From Clostridia bacterium (GTDB lineage: Bacteria > Bacillota > UBA994 > PWPR01): a stretch of 23,369 nucleotides of DNA. The stretch spans positions 1-23,369 of the forward strand of contig PWPR01000126.1 of assembly GCA_003557085.1 (NCBI GenBank), in the 5' to 3' direction. The notes beneath the pieces were generated by a model, which ran no database searches, was not told the DNA's origin, and worked only from the letters and a program-made list of their open reading frames with translations. Positions 16,813 to 23,369 of this stretch are shown here, one piece after another. How positions within the stretch are numbered: the first letter of the stretch is position 1; every line of letters begins with the position of its first letter. Position numbers and translations under genes: made by a program.

Positions 16813-17766
16813 ATGGATGATGTAATAAAAAAAATGAGAGAAAACAATGTTTTTCACATTCAAAGCCTGCAAAAAGCTATGGATGATGTTTTGTGGCATC
16901 AGTATTTAGGTCATAAAGCAAAAATTGATAAATGGAGAATAATTGGACCTACACCTGCAAATACTACTGCGCAAAGCGACCAAAACAAAGGGAATCCTTT
17001 TGTTTTCTGGATTTACACTTTTGTGCCAAAAGCAATTAAAGATGATAGTAAGCATCCTCTAATGGTTTATGTTCATGGAGGAGTTCATGAAAATTTATCG
17101 ACAAAAGATTATCATATTATTGAAGAGTTGCTTGACCAAGGATATGTAATTGTCGCTCCAGAATATCGGGGCAGCACTGGTTATGGTGAAGAGTATTACA
17201 AATTAATTGATTATGGTGGATTAGAAACTGAAGATACCTTTGCAGCAAGAAATTGGGCTGTTGAAAACTTAGAAATAGTTGATGAAAATAGAGTAGGAAT
17301 AATGGGATGGTCTCATGGAGGCCTTCATACACTTTTTAATATTTTTGATCACCCAAATAGTTATACAGCAGCATATGCTGGAGTACCTGTTAGTGATCTC
17401 GTTGCTCGGATGGGCTACAAAGGAGAGAAATATCATAGCCTTTATTATGCTGATTATCACATTGGCAAATCTGCAGTGGAAGATCCCAATGAGTATAAGA
17501 GAAGATCTCCAGCGTGGAATGCTCATAAGTTGGCTACCCCTCTTTTAATCCATACTACTACAAGCGACGAGGATGTAAATGTTTTGGAAGTAGAACACTT
17601 AATTAAATCACTTAAGGCTGAAGGGAAAGACTTTGAGTATAAAATTTATGACAATGCTCCTGGTGGTCATGTATTTGACAGAATTGATACAAAAGAAGCT
17701 AAGCAAATACGTAAGAAAGCTTATGAGTTTTTAGCAAAACATTTGGAGCCCCCTTATAAAATATAA
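16813..17766 (+). CDS. S9-type (prolyl oligopeptidase-like) alpha/beta hydrolase
   Basis: 317-residue alpha/beta hydrolase resembling the catalytic domain of S9 peptidases but lacking a beta-propeller. The oxyanion region is MVYVHGGVHE; APEYRGSTGYGEEYY is a strong S9/DPP-IV-like motif. The nucleophile is S167 in GWSHGG, the acid probably D252 or D254 in TTSDEDVN, and the histidine H286 in PGGHVFD. The first ~80 residues are not recognised. No signal peptide is seen, so it probably acts in the cytoplasm. The ATG at 16813 has a good AGGAGG about eight bases upstream. It lies 51 bases after pyrE with no terminator or convincing promoter between, so it may be read from the pyr promoter. Whether it is a peptidase or an esterase cannot be decided from sequence. 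Confidence 0.85.
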   Translation: MDDVIKKMRENNVFHIQSLQKAMDDVLWHQYLGHKAKIDKWRIIGPTPANTTAQSDQNKGNPFVFWIYTFVPKAIKDDSKHPLMVYVHGGVHENLSTKDYHIIEELLDQGYVIVAPEYRGSTGYGEEYYKLIDYGGLETEDTFAARNWAVENLEIVDENRVGIMGWSHGGLHTLFNIFDHPNSYTAAYAGVPVSDLVARMGYKGEKYHSLYYADYHIGKSAVEDPNEYKRRSPAWNAHKLATPLLIHTTTSDEDVNVLEVEHLIKSLKAEGKDFEYKIYDNAPGGHVFDRIDTKEAKQIRKKAYEFLAKHLEPPYKI

Positions 17767-17785
17767 GAGTAATCTCAAAATACAA

Positions 17786-17848
17786 ATAGAGTGACTTCTA
17801 GCAATTGACTAATTTGTCATGTTCTAGTAATCACTCTATGTTATTTTT
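17786..17848. terminator. Bidirectional terminator between convergent operons
   Basis: ATAGAGTGA (17786-17794) pairs perfectly with TCACTCTAT (17831-17839); a smaller inner stem TGAC/GTCA adds structure. GTTATTTTT follows on the plus strand and TTTGTATTTT on the minus strand, so it can end both the S9 hydrolase and the pilC transcripts, which converge here. The outer stem encloses a rather long interior. Confidence 0.7.
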
Positions 17849-17850
17849 AA

Positions 17851-19071
17851 CTAAAATCCCACTAAGTTATACATACTGAACATCGGCACTATAACTGCAA
17901 GCAAAATACCACCTACAATAACTGCAAGACCTAAATTAATAACTGGTTCTAATAACTTATCAAGTCTTTCGCTCATATTCTTAACATCAATTTCATACAG
18001 ACTAGCTGCTTTTTCCATCATTACATCAACAGAGCCAGATTCTTCACCTACCATTAGCATATTTACAATTAAAGGTGGATAATACTTATCATCTCTAAAA
18101 GCCTGAGCCATTGTGCGACCTCTTATTACATTATCTCTTGCACTTTCAATTGCCCTTGTCATAACTGGACTACTCAAACTTCTTTGTATAAGTGTTAGCG
18201 AAGTGATGATGTCAATGCCTCTTGATTGAAGTGTAGCAAATATTCTACAAAATCTGGCTAATGAGTTTAGTTTTTTCAACTCTCCTATTACTGGTATTTT
18301 ATATCCCAGCCAATCAAAAAACATACTTCCTCTAGCTGTTCTTTTCCAAATAATTATTAATATAGCGAAAATTATAATGCCAATCAGTACTAAAAAACCG
18401 TAACTAATTAAGAAGTTACTCACTTGAATTAATACTTGTGTAGGCAATGGTAAGTCGCTTCCTAACTCTGTATAAGCTTGGACAAATGCTGGAACCATCT
18501 GTGTCATCAGTAACCAAATAACAGCAAGTGACATTATAACAATAACTATTGGATAATACATAGCTGTTTTCATTTTTTGCTTCATCTCATGCTCTTGGTT
18601 ATAAAATGCAACAATTTGATCAAGAGAATCTTCCATTACACCTGCTTCCTCTCCAACTTGAAACATATTAACCATTAATTCTGGAAAATAAGTTGGATGT
18701 TTTTCCATAGATTTGCCTACTTGTTTACCTTGCCTTACATCTGTTAATATCTCTTGCTGCACTGCTCTAAAACCTTTATTTTCAGTTTGTTGAGCAAGAG
18801 TCGTTATAATATATGCTACAGGAACCCCAGCTGAATACATAGCATGGAATTGATTAGCCCATATTGCCAAATCTCTTGAAGATATTCTTGATCCCACAAG
18901 TTTCAATGAGTCAAAAGCTCTTTTTACATTTACTCTTCGTCTAGAAATACTCGATACATATAATCCTCTTTCTTTTAGAACAGTCAAAGCAGCTCTTTCA
19001 CTTTCAGCACTTATGGAGCCTGTTTCTACTGTACCTGCTTTATTTCTCGCTTTGAAAGCATAATCTGGCAT
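17851..19071 (-). CDS. pilC: Type IV pilus/type II secretion inner-membrane platform protein PilC
   Basis: Polytopic membrane protein of 406 residues that forms the platform on which the PilB and PilT motors act. The N-terminus MPDYAFKARNKAGTVETGSI and the two repeated T2SSF domains are diagnostic: LAIWANQFHAMYSAGVPVAY and ARFCRIFATLQSRGIDIITS each open one repeat, and QVGEEAGVMEDSL and MVGEESGSVDVMM close their first halves. Membrane segments lie about 172-195 (YPIVIVIMSLAVIWLLM), 215-238 (FLISYGFLVLIGIIIFAILI) and 376-400 (INLGLAVIVGGILLAVIV). The ATG at 19071 has GAGGTGA five bases upstream, ten bases after pilT. It is the last gene of the transcript; no pilin or pilM/N/O genes follow before the terminator. 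Confidence 0.94.
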   Translation of the reverse strand: MPDYAFKARNKAGTVETGSISAESERAALTVLKERGLYVSSISRRRVNVKRAFDSLKLVGSRISSRDLAIWANQFHAMYSAGVPVAYIITTLAQQTENKGFRAVQQEILTDVRQGKQVGKSMEKHPTYFPELMVNMFQVGEEAGVMEDSLDQIVAFYNQEHEMKQKMKTAMYYPIVIVIMSLAVIWLLMTQMVPAFVQAYTELGSDLPLPTQVLIQVSNFLISYGFLVLIGIIIFAILIIIWKRTARGSMFFDWLGYKIPVIGELKKLNSLARFCRIFATLQSRGIDIITSLTLIQRSLSSPVMTRAIESARDNVIRGRTMAQAFRDDKYYPPLIVNMLMVGEESGSVDVMMEKAASLYEIDVKNMSERLDKLLEPVINLGLAVIVGGILLAVIVPMFSMYNLVGF

Positions 19072-19081
19072 ATAATCACCT

Positions 19082-20107
19082 CTATGATTCTGGAATTAAT
19101 CTTTTATAGATGTCTCTAGATATCTTCTTCTCTGCATATAAATTCTTGATAGAATTATCCATTGTCAGCATACCCTGACTTGAACTAGTTTGCATGACTG
19201 AATGTAACTGAAATGTTTTTTCTTCTCTTATTAAATTTCTTACTGCTGAAGTTACTATTAAAATTTCTGCTGCTGCAACCCTTCCTCCATTACTCCCGGG
19301 TAAAAGCTTTTGGAAAACAGCTCCTTTTAATGAAATAGCTAGCTGCAATGCTACTTGTTTTCTTTGATGAGGAGGGAAGATACCCAAAATACGATCAATA
19401 GACTCAACTACACCTGGTGTATGCATTGTAGCAAAAACTAAATGGCCTGTTTCTGCGGCTTTAAGGGCTATATCAGTTGTTTCAGTGTCTCTCATTTCTC
19501 CTATAAGTATAACATCTGGGTCCTCTCTTAAAGAAGCTCTTAATCCACTAGCAAATGATAAGGTATCCTTTCCTATCTCTCTTTGTCTAATCAGTGAGTT
19601 TTTGTTTTCGTGGATAAATTCTATTGGATCCTCAAGTGTTAAGATATGCTTTGCTGAGTTTACATTTATATGATTTATCAATGATGCCAGTGTTGTTGAT
19701 TTACCACTACCTGTTGGCCCAGTAATTATAACCAAACCGCTTTCATTGTCTGCTAATCGCAGTAAGTTTCTTGGCAATCCTAAGGATGAAAATTTTGGAA
19801 CCTTATCTGGAATTATCCGAAAAGAACATCCTAATCTTCCTTGTGTCCTGAATACATTTGCTCTATATCTAGCAAAATTTGGTATTGAAAAAGCAAAGTC
19901 TACTTCTCCTTTATTATTAAGTCTTTTAAAATCATGTTCACTTGTAATTTGCTTAACTAATTTTTCCACATCTTCTTCTTTGACTATTATTGAAGAACTT
20001 TTTGTAACTTTGCCATCTATTCTATATATTGGAGGCATGTCGATTTCTATATGTAAGTCAGATGCATTTCTTTCTTTCATATTCTTTAAACTTTCAATTA
20101 TACTCAC
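19082..20107 (-). CDS. pilT: Type IV pilus retraction ATPase PilT
   Basis: Hexameric secretion-type ATPase that drives pilus depolymerisation, retraction and twitching. Motifs: ASDLHIEI near the start, Walker A GPTGSGKS at about 130-137, the Asp box TLEDPIEF, Walker B DPDVILIGEMRD and the His box TGHLVFATMHTPG. The C-terminal AVRNLIREEK matches the AIRNLIRE motif needed for retraction in PilT proteins, separating it from PilB. The start is uncertain: GTG at 20107 is preferred for a GGTGA five bases upstream and a natural N-terminus (VSIIESLKNMKERNASDLH). GTG at 20116, which would overlap the pilB stop codon as GTGA, and TTG at 20119 are also in frame. Expected length is about 341 residues. 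Confidence 0.94.
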   Translation of the reverse strand: MSIIESLKNMKERNASDLHIEIDMPPIYRIDGKVTKSSSIIVKEEDVEKLVKQITSEHDFKRLNNKGEVDFAFSIPNFARYRANVFRTQGRLGCSFRIIPDKVPKFSSLGLPRNLLRLADNESGLVIITGPTGSGKSTTLASLINHINVNSAKHILTLEDPIEFIHENKNSLIRQREIGKDTLSFASGLRASLREDPDVILIGEMRDTETTDIALKAAETGHLVFATMHTPGVVESIDRILGIFPPHQRKQVALQLAISLKGAVFQKLLPGSNGGRVAAAEILIVTSAVRNLIREEKTFQLHSVMQTSSSQGMLTMDNSIKNLYAEKKISRDIYKRLIPES

Positions 20108-20112
20108 GTTTT

Positions 20113-21795
20113 TCACCAACTTCTTTTAATATAAGCTATACTCATCAGTTCCTCTACTGTAGTAAGTCCTTCTATAACCTTCTTCGTTACATCATCTTTC
20201 AAAGTAATCATCTCTAAGGTGTTAACTGAGTAATTTTTAATGGCTGATGCTGGCTCTCTTTCTACTACCATTTTTGTAATTTCCTCATCAATTTTTAAAA
20301 ACTCGAAAACTCCTATTCGTCCCTTATAGCCAGTACTATGGCAATGAGTACATCCTCTGCCTGCCTTTGAAAGCTTTATTTCTTCAACTTCTTTATCTAA
20401 GTATTTACCAACACTTAGCGCCTCCCACATAGGGTCTGACTTTCTTAGTACATGCTCTTCATAGCATCTTGGGCATACTTTTCTAACTAATCTTTGAGCA
20501 ACTACACCAACTATGGATGAAGCAATTAAGAACTCTGCGACTCCCATGTCTATCAGCCTTGTTAGCGTACTTGCTGCATCGTTAGTGTGTAGAGTGCTTA
20601 GCACTAAATGCCCTGTCAAAGCTGCCCTTATTGCGATTTCAGCTGTTTCAGTATCTCTAATCTCTCCTACCATAACTATATTAGGATCCTGCCTTAATAC
20701 AGCTCTTAGAACTGTGGCATAAGTCAGTCCTATTTTAGCATTGATACTTACTTGATTAATACCGTTTAACCTATATTCAGTCGGATCTTCTATGGTAATT
20801 ATATTTTTAAAAGGGTCATTTAATATTTCTAGACAACTATATAAAGTAGTAGTTTTACCACTACCTGTTGGTCCTGTAACTAAAAGCATTCCGTATGGAA
20901 GCTTCAGTACATCTCTAACACTATTTACAATTTCATCAGGCATGCCTAGCGTTTCTAATGAAAACTTGTTTTGAGTGTTATCATGGACTCTAATTACAAC
21001 TTTCTCTCCTCTTATTGTAGGAATAATAGAAACTCTAAAATCTATCTCTCTACCCTTAAAAATTTGTCGAAAAGCACCGTCTTGAGGCAATCTTCTTTCT
21101 GATATATCAAGATTTGACATAATCTTGAATCGTGCAACTATCGGGTTATGTAGGTCCATTCCTAAATCTCGAAGAACCTGTAGTTGCCCATCCACTCTAT
21201 ACCTAACTTTTAAGTTGAGGTCGCTTGGTTCTATATGGATGTCACTTGCTTCATCCTCTACTGCTTGAATTATCATGGCATTAACCATTCTAATCAGAGG
21301 AGCATCATCGTCGGAAATGTTTATTATGTCAGTCATCCTTAATGAGCTATCTTTTTCACCAGAAGGAGCTAAATATAACCACTCAATAGCCCTCTCAATA
21401 TCTCTTCTTGTTACTACAATTAGTTTTAACCTTTTATTGGTTTGGTAGTGGATATCATCTAATGCTATTACATCTGTTGGATCTGCAGTTGCTAAAGTTA
21501 AAACATCGTCTTCTATTGAAATCGGAACAACTTGATGTTTCTCTACTAATGATTGATTTACCATCTCTAACGCTTCTGGCTGAAAACTCAAATTTGATAT
21601 TTGAGCAAAAGGTATATTGTATTGATCACTTAAAGTTATTGCTATATCATCTTCTGTAACATAGCCAAACTCTACTAAAGTTTCACCTAACCTTAAGTTA
21701 AGCTCTTTTTGTTTAGATAATGCATCTTTTAACTCGTCTTGGGAAATTAAACCTCTATCGACGAGGAGATCCCCTAATCTTATTTTTTTCGCCAT
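20113..21795 (-). CDS. pilB: Type IV pilus assembly ATPase PilB (GspE family)
   Basis: Hexameric motor that powers pilin polymerisation at the inner membrane. It has 560 residues. The N-terminal MshEN-type domain (about 1-140, with RLGDLLVDRGLIS and LGETLVEFGYVTEDD) may bind a nucleotide such as cyclic di-GMP. The ATPase core has ASDIHIEP (183-190), RLPQDGAFR (235-243), Walker A GPTGSGKT (308-315), the Asp box ITIEDPTEY, Walker B VMVGEIRDTET and the His box TGHLVLSTLHTNDA. Two cysteine pairs, C441/C444 and C482/C485, form the zinc site characteristic of GspE/PilB and absent from PilT. The ATG at 21795 has AGGTGGGA upstream. It is first in the pilB-pilT-pilC transcript. A type II secretion or competence role is possible, but the adjacent pilT favours a pilus. 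Confidence 0.95.
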   Translation of the reverse strand: MAKKIRLGDLLVDRGLISQDELKDALSKQKELNLRLGETLVEFGYVTEDDIAITLSDQYNIPFAQISNLSFQPEALEMVNQSLVEKHQVVPISIEDDVLTLATADPTDVIALDDIHYQTNKRLKLIVVTRRDIERAIEWLYLAPSGEKDSSLRMTDIINISDDDAPLIRMVNAMIIQAVEDEASDIHIEPSDLNLKVRYRVDGQLQVLRDLGMDLHNPIVARFKIMSNLDISERRLPQDGAFRQIFKGREIDFRVSIIPTIRGEKVVIRVHDNTQNKFSLETLGMPDEIVNSVRDVLKLPYGMLLVTGPTGSGKTTTLYSCLEILNDPFKNIITIEDPTEYRLNGINQVSINAKIGLTYATVLRAVLRQDPNIVMVGEIRDTETAEIAIRAALTGHLVLSTLHTNDAASTLTRLIDMGVAEFLIASSIVGVVAQRLVRKVCPRCYEEHVLRKSDPMWEALSVGKYLDKEVEEIKLSKAGRGCTHCHSTGYKGRIGVFEFLKIDEEITKMVVEREPASAIKNYSVNTLEMITLKDDVTKKVIEGLTTVEELMSIAYIKRSW

Positions 21796-21826
21796 ATATA
21801 TCCCACCTTAAGTAATCCTTATATCT

Positions 21827-21855
21827 ATTATAGCCATAAGCTAATACTTTGTCGA
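21827..21855 (-). promoter_or_regulatory. Sigma-A promoter of pilB-pilT-pilC
   Basis: On the minus strand TCGACA (-35, 21850-21855, five of six) and a perfect TATAAT (-10, 21827-21832) are separated by 17 bases. The -10 lies about 32 bases before the pilB ATG and downstream of the yebC terminator. It is the best promoter match in the window. Confidence 0.75.
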
Positions 21856-21912
21856 TGTGAACAACCTAATGTCGCTCTTTAATAAATACATTTACTGTTT
21901 AAAATCACAAGA

Positions 21913-21932
21913 AAAACCTTAACTAAGGTCTT
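21913..21932 (-). terminator. Intrinsic terminator after yebC
   Basis: Directly after the yebC stop on the minus strand, AAGACCTT pairs with AAGGTTTT (eight pairs, one G-T) around the loop AGTT. The T-run TTTTTC overlaps the 3' arm. It separates nadE-yebC from the pil promoter. Confidence 0.7.
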
Positions 21933-21934
21933 CC

Positions 21935-22651
21935 TTATAATAAATTAGTATATACATTTTGAACATCATCAGCTTCTTCCAAAGAATCTAGTAGGCTTTC
22001 TATAGCATCTTCATGTTCTTGTGGCAGAGCTATTGTATTTTTTGCTATAAAGCCTATCTCTACCTCTGCTAACCTTAGATTCATTTTTTCAAGTTTGCCA
22101 CTTATATTATATACATCACTTGGATTGGTATATATCAAGAAAAAATCATTATCTTCTACTACGTCTTCTCCACCCACTTCTAAAACAAGAAGGATAAGGT
22201 CATCAAATGACAAGTTAGCATCGCTGAGCGTTATTATGCCTTTTCTATCAAACATCCAAGATACACAACCATCTTGTCCCAGTGATCCCCCATACTTAGA
22301 TAAAATATGTCTGGTATCTGCAGCAGCTCTTTTCCTATTATCAGTAGCCATCTCTAGAAGAATTGCTACTCCTCCAGGGCCATATCCTTCATATAGAAAT
22401 TCTTCAAAATTATTGTCTCCAGTATTACCCAAACCTCTATCTATAGCTCTATTTATATTATCATTAGGTATATTGTTTAAACGTGCATTGTCTAAAGCCA
22501 ATCGAAGTCTAGGGTTTAAGTCAGGGTCTGCACCAGCTGACTTAACTGCAATTATTATCTCTCTACTAATTCTAGTAAACAGCTTTGCTCTTTTATTATC
22601 TTGTCGAGCTTTACGATGCTTTCTGTTTGCAAACTTTGAGTGTCCAGCCAT
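21935..22651 (-). CDS. yebC: YebC/PmpR (TACO1) family protein
   Basis: Conserved cytoplasmic protein of 238 residues, long annotated as a transcriptional regulator; the family has also been linked to translation, notably at proline-rich stretches. Signatures: MAGHSKFANRKHRKARQDNK at the N-terminus (usually MAGHSKWANIKHRK), SAGADPDLNPRLRLALDNAR, NIPNDNINRAIDRGLG, YEGYGPGGVAILLEMATDNR and GCVSWMFDRKG. The C-terminus EEADDVQNVYTNL is typical. The ATG is two bases after the nadE stop, with GAGGAG in the end of nadE serving as its ribosome binding site, so it is co-translated with nadE. A specific DNA target or physiological role cannot be inferred here. Confidence 0.96.
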   Translation of the reverse strand: MAGHSKFANRKHRKARQDNKRAKLFTRISREIIIAVKSAGADPDLNPRLRLALDNARLNNIPNDNINRAIDRGLGNTGDNNFEEFLYEGYGPGGVAILLEMATDNRKRAAADTRHILSKYGGSLGQDGCVSWMFDRKGIITLSDANLSFDDLILLVLEVGGEDVVEDNDFFLIYTNPSDVYNISGKLEKMNLRLAEVEIGFIAKNTIALPQEHEDAIESLLDSLEEADDVQNVYTNLL

Positions 22652-22653
22652 TT

Positions 22654-23369
22654 TTACTCCTCTTTATAGGTAGGAGGCATTCTAAACTTATGCCTACTGT
22701 TATTATGCATAGATTTAATATTTTCTGCTATATCTTCTGGCAACTCTACACCTTCAATATATTTATCAAGTTGTTTATACGTAAAACCCATCTCTTGTTC
22801 ATCAGTCTGATTTGCCCATAATCCTGCTGAAGGTTCTTTTTCTATCACTTTAATAGGTATTTCAAGGTGTCTAGACATTTCATACACCTCTTGTTTTGAT
22901 AAATGAGCTAATGGCATCAAGTCAGCAGCACCATCACCCCACTTTGTAAAATACCCAACATATCTTTCATCTCTGTTGCCAGTTCCGATAACTAATTTAT
23001 TAAAAGCATTAGCATAAAAATATAAAGCTGCCATTCTTAATCTCGGTTTAATATTTGCTAAAGACATTCTATTTGGCTCAGCGCAATGAACTGTTAACTC
23101 ATTTACAAATAAATCAAAAATTTGGTCTAAATTTACCTCTAATACCTTAACTCCTATCTCCTCTGCTACTAAGTAAGCATCTAATGCATCTTGCTCGTCT
23201 GAATGGCAAGGCAAGATAACTGCCATTGTTTTTCCTGGAGTAGCTCTTTCACACAAGGCCACTGCTAATGCTGAGTCTATTCCACCACTTAAACCTAAAA
23301 CAAAGCCATCTGAATTAGTTTTCTCATTATACTCTCTCAACCAGTTTACTAATCCATCAATTTTTTTAT
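22654..23369 (-). CDS. nadE: Ammonia-dependent NAD+ synthetase (5' end cut by window edge)
   Basis: Adenylates deamido-NAD+ and amidates it to NAD+. The N-type ATP pyrophosphatase loop is GLSGGIDSALAVAL; further motifs are IGTGNRDERYVGYFTKWGDG, AADLMPLAHLSKQEVY, EKEPSAGLWANQTDEQEMG, YKQLDKYIEG and the C-terminal NSRHKFRMPPTY. No glutaminase domain is seen in the part present, and the size suggests the short, ammonia-using form. The frame stays open to the window edge and reads KKIDGLVNWLREYNEK, typical NadE N-terminal sequence. The real start is therefore outside the window, and the TTG at 23340 is internal. About 237 residues are visible. It is followed at two bases by yebC. Confidence 0.96.
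   Translation of the reverse strand, partial: KKIDGLVNWLREYNEKTNSDGFVLGLSGGIDSALAVALCERATPGKTMAVILPCHSDEQDALDAYLVAEEIGVKVLEVNLDQIFDLFVNELTVHCAEPNRMSLANIKPRLRMAALYFYANAFNKLVIGTGNRDERYVGYFTKWGDGAADLMPLAHLSKQEVYEMSRHLEIPIKVIEKEPSAGLWANQTDEQEMGFTYKQLDKYIEGVELPEDIAENIKSMHNNSRHKFRMPPTYKEE

Noticed and set aside
19746..20129. 127-codon open frame on the plus strand opposite pilT
   Set aside because: It is fully antisense to the PilT N-terminal coding region, and its composition is that of a reverse-complement shadow.
22095..22673. 192-codon open frame on the plus strand opposite yebC
   Set aside because: It is antisense to a highly conserved gene, has no recognisable domain and no convincing ribosome binding site.
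22654..23340. Complete nadE starting at TTG 23340
   Set aside because: The frame continues upstream to the window edge with typical NadE residues (KKIDGLVNW), so the gene is cut off and this TTG is internal.
1..23369. CRISPR arrays, insertion sequences, tRNA or rRNA genes, phage genes
   Set aside because: I saw no regularly spaced direct repeats, transposase motifs, inverted-repeat ends or RNA gene signatures; nearly all DNA is accounted for by conserved genes.

Overview
The window is an AT-rich, tightly packed bacterial chromosome segment. It most likely comes from an anaerobic low-GC Firmicute of class Clostridia. This rests on strong AGGAGG-type ribosome binding sites, several TTG and GTG starts, a PyrR-type pyrimidine attenuator, the class 1B dihydroorotate dehydrogenase pair PyrK/PyrD, and the clostridial order recJ-apt-relA-dtd-MBL-hemZ-aspS. 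The genus is not determinable by eye; a peptide-using anaerobe would fit the peptidase genes. I saw no mobile elements, tRNA or rRNA genes, CRISPR arrays or phage genes.

Layout. (1) 1-7898, minus strand: recJ, apt, relA, dtd, an MBL-fold hydrolase, hemZ and aspS (cut by the left edge), nearly all abutting or overlapping, behind a probable promoter near 7932-7960. (2) 7986-8624, minus: a cysteine-rich DUF1847 protein with its own promoter. (3) 8722-11227, minus: an M20 carboxypeptidase-like gene followed by an M28 aminopeptidase-like gene, ending in a hairpin. (4) 11228-11567: a divergent control region with a promoter and a PyrR-dependent attenuator. (5) 11568-16761, plus: pyrB-pyrC-pyrK-pyrD-pyrF-pyrE, then at 16813-17766 an S9-type alpha/beta hydrolase that may be a seventh cistron. 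(6) 17786-17848: a bidirectional terminator. (7) 17851-21795, minus: pilB-pilT-pilC, the cytoplasmic motors and inner-membrane platform of a type IV pilus or related secretion system, with a good sigma-A promoter. (8) 21935-23369, minus: nadE (cut by the right edge) and yebC, ending in a terminator.

How the genes work together. The pyr operon encodes every step from carbamoyl phosphate to UMP but not carbamoyl-phosphate synthase, PyrR or a uracil transporter, which must lie elsewhere. The relA cluster combines single-strand DNA repair (RecJ), adenine salvage (Apt), the (p)ppGpp stringent response (Rel), removal of D-amino acids from tRNA (Dtd), a HemZ-like radical SAM enzyme and aspartyl-tRNA synthetase. 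The peptidases have no visible signal peptides and probably process imported peptides in the cytoplasm.

This is mostly a housekeeping region and I found no convincing new biological system. The points most worth a second look are the HemZ that lacks the usual N-terminal segment and starts inside the gene before it, the absence of hisS between hemZ and aspS, the possible placing of a peptidase-like gene under PyrR control, and the pil motor module without pilin genes.
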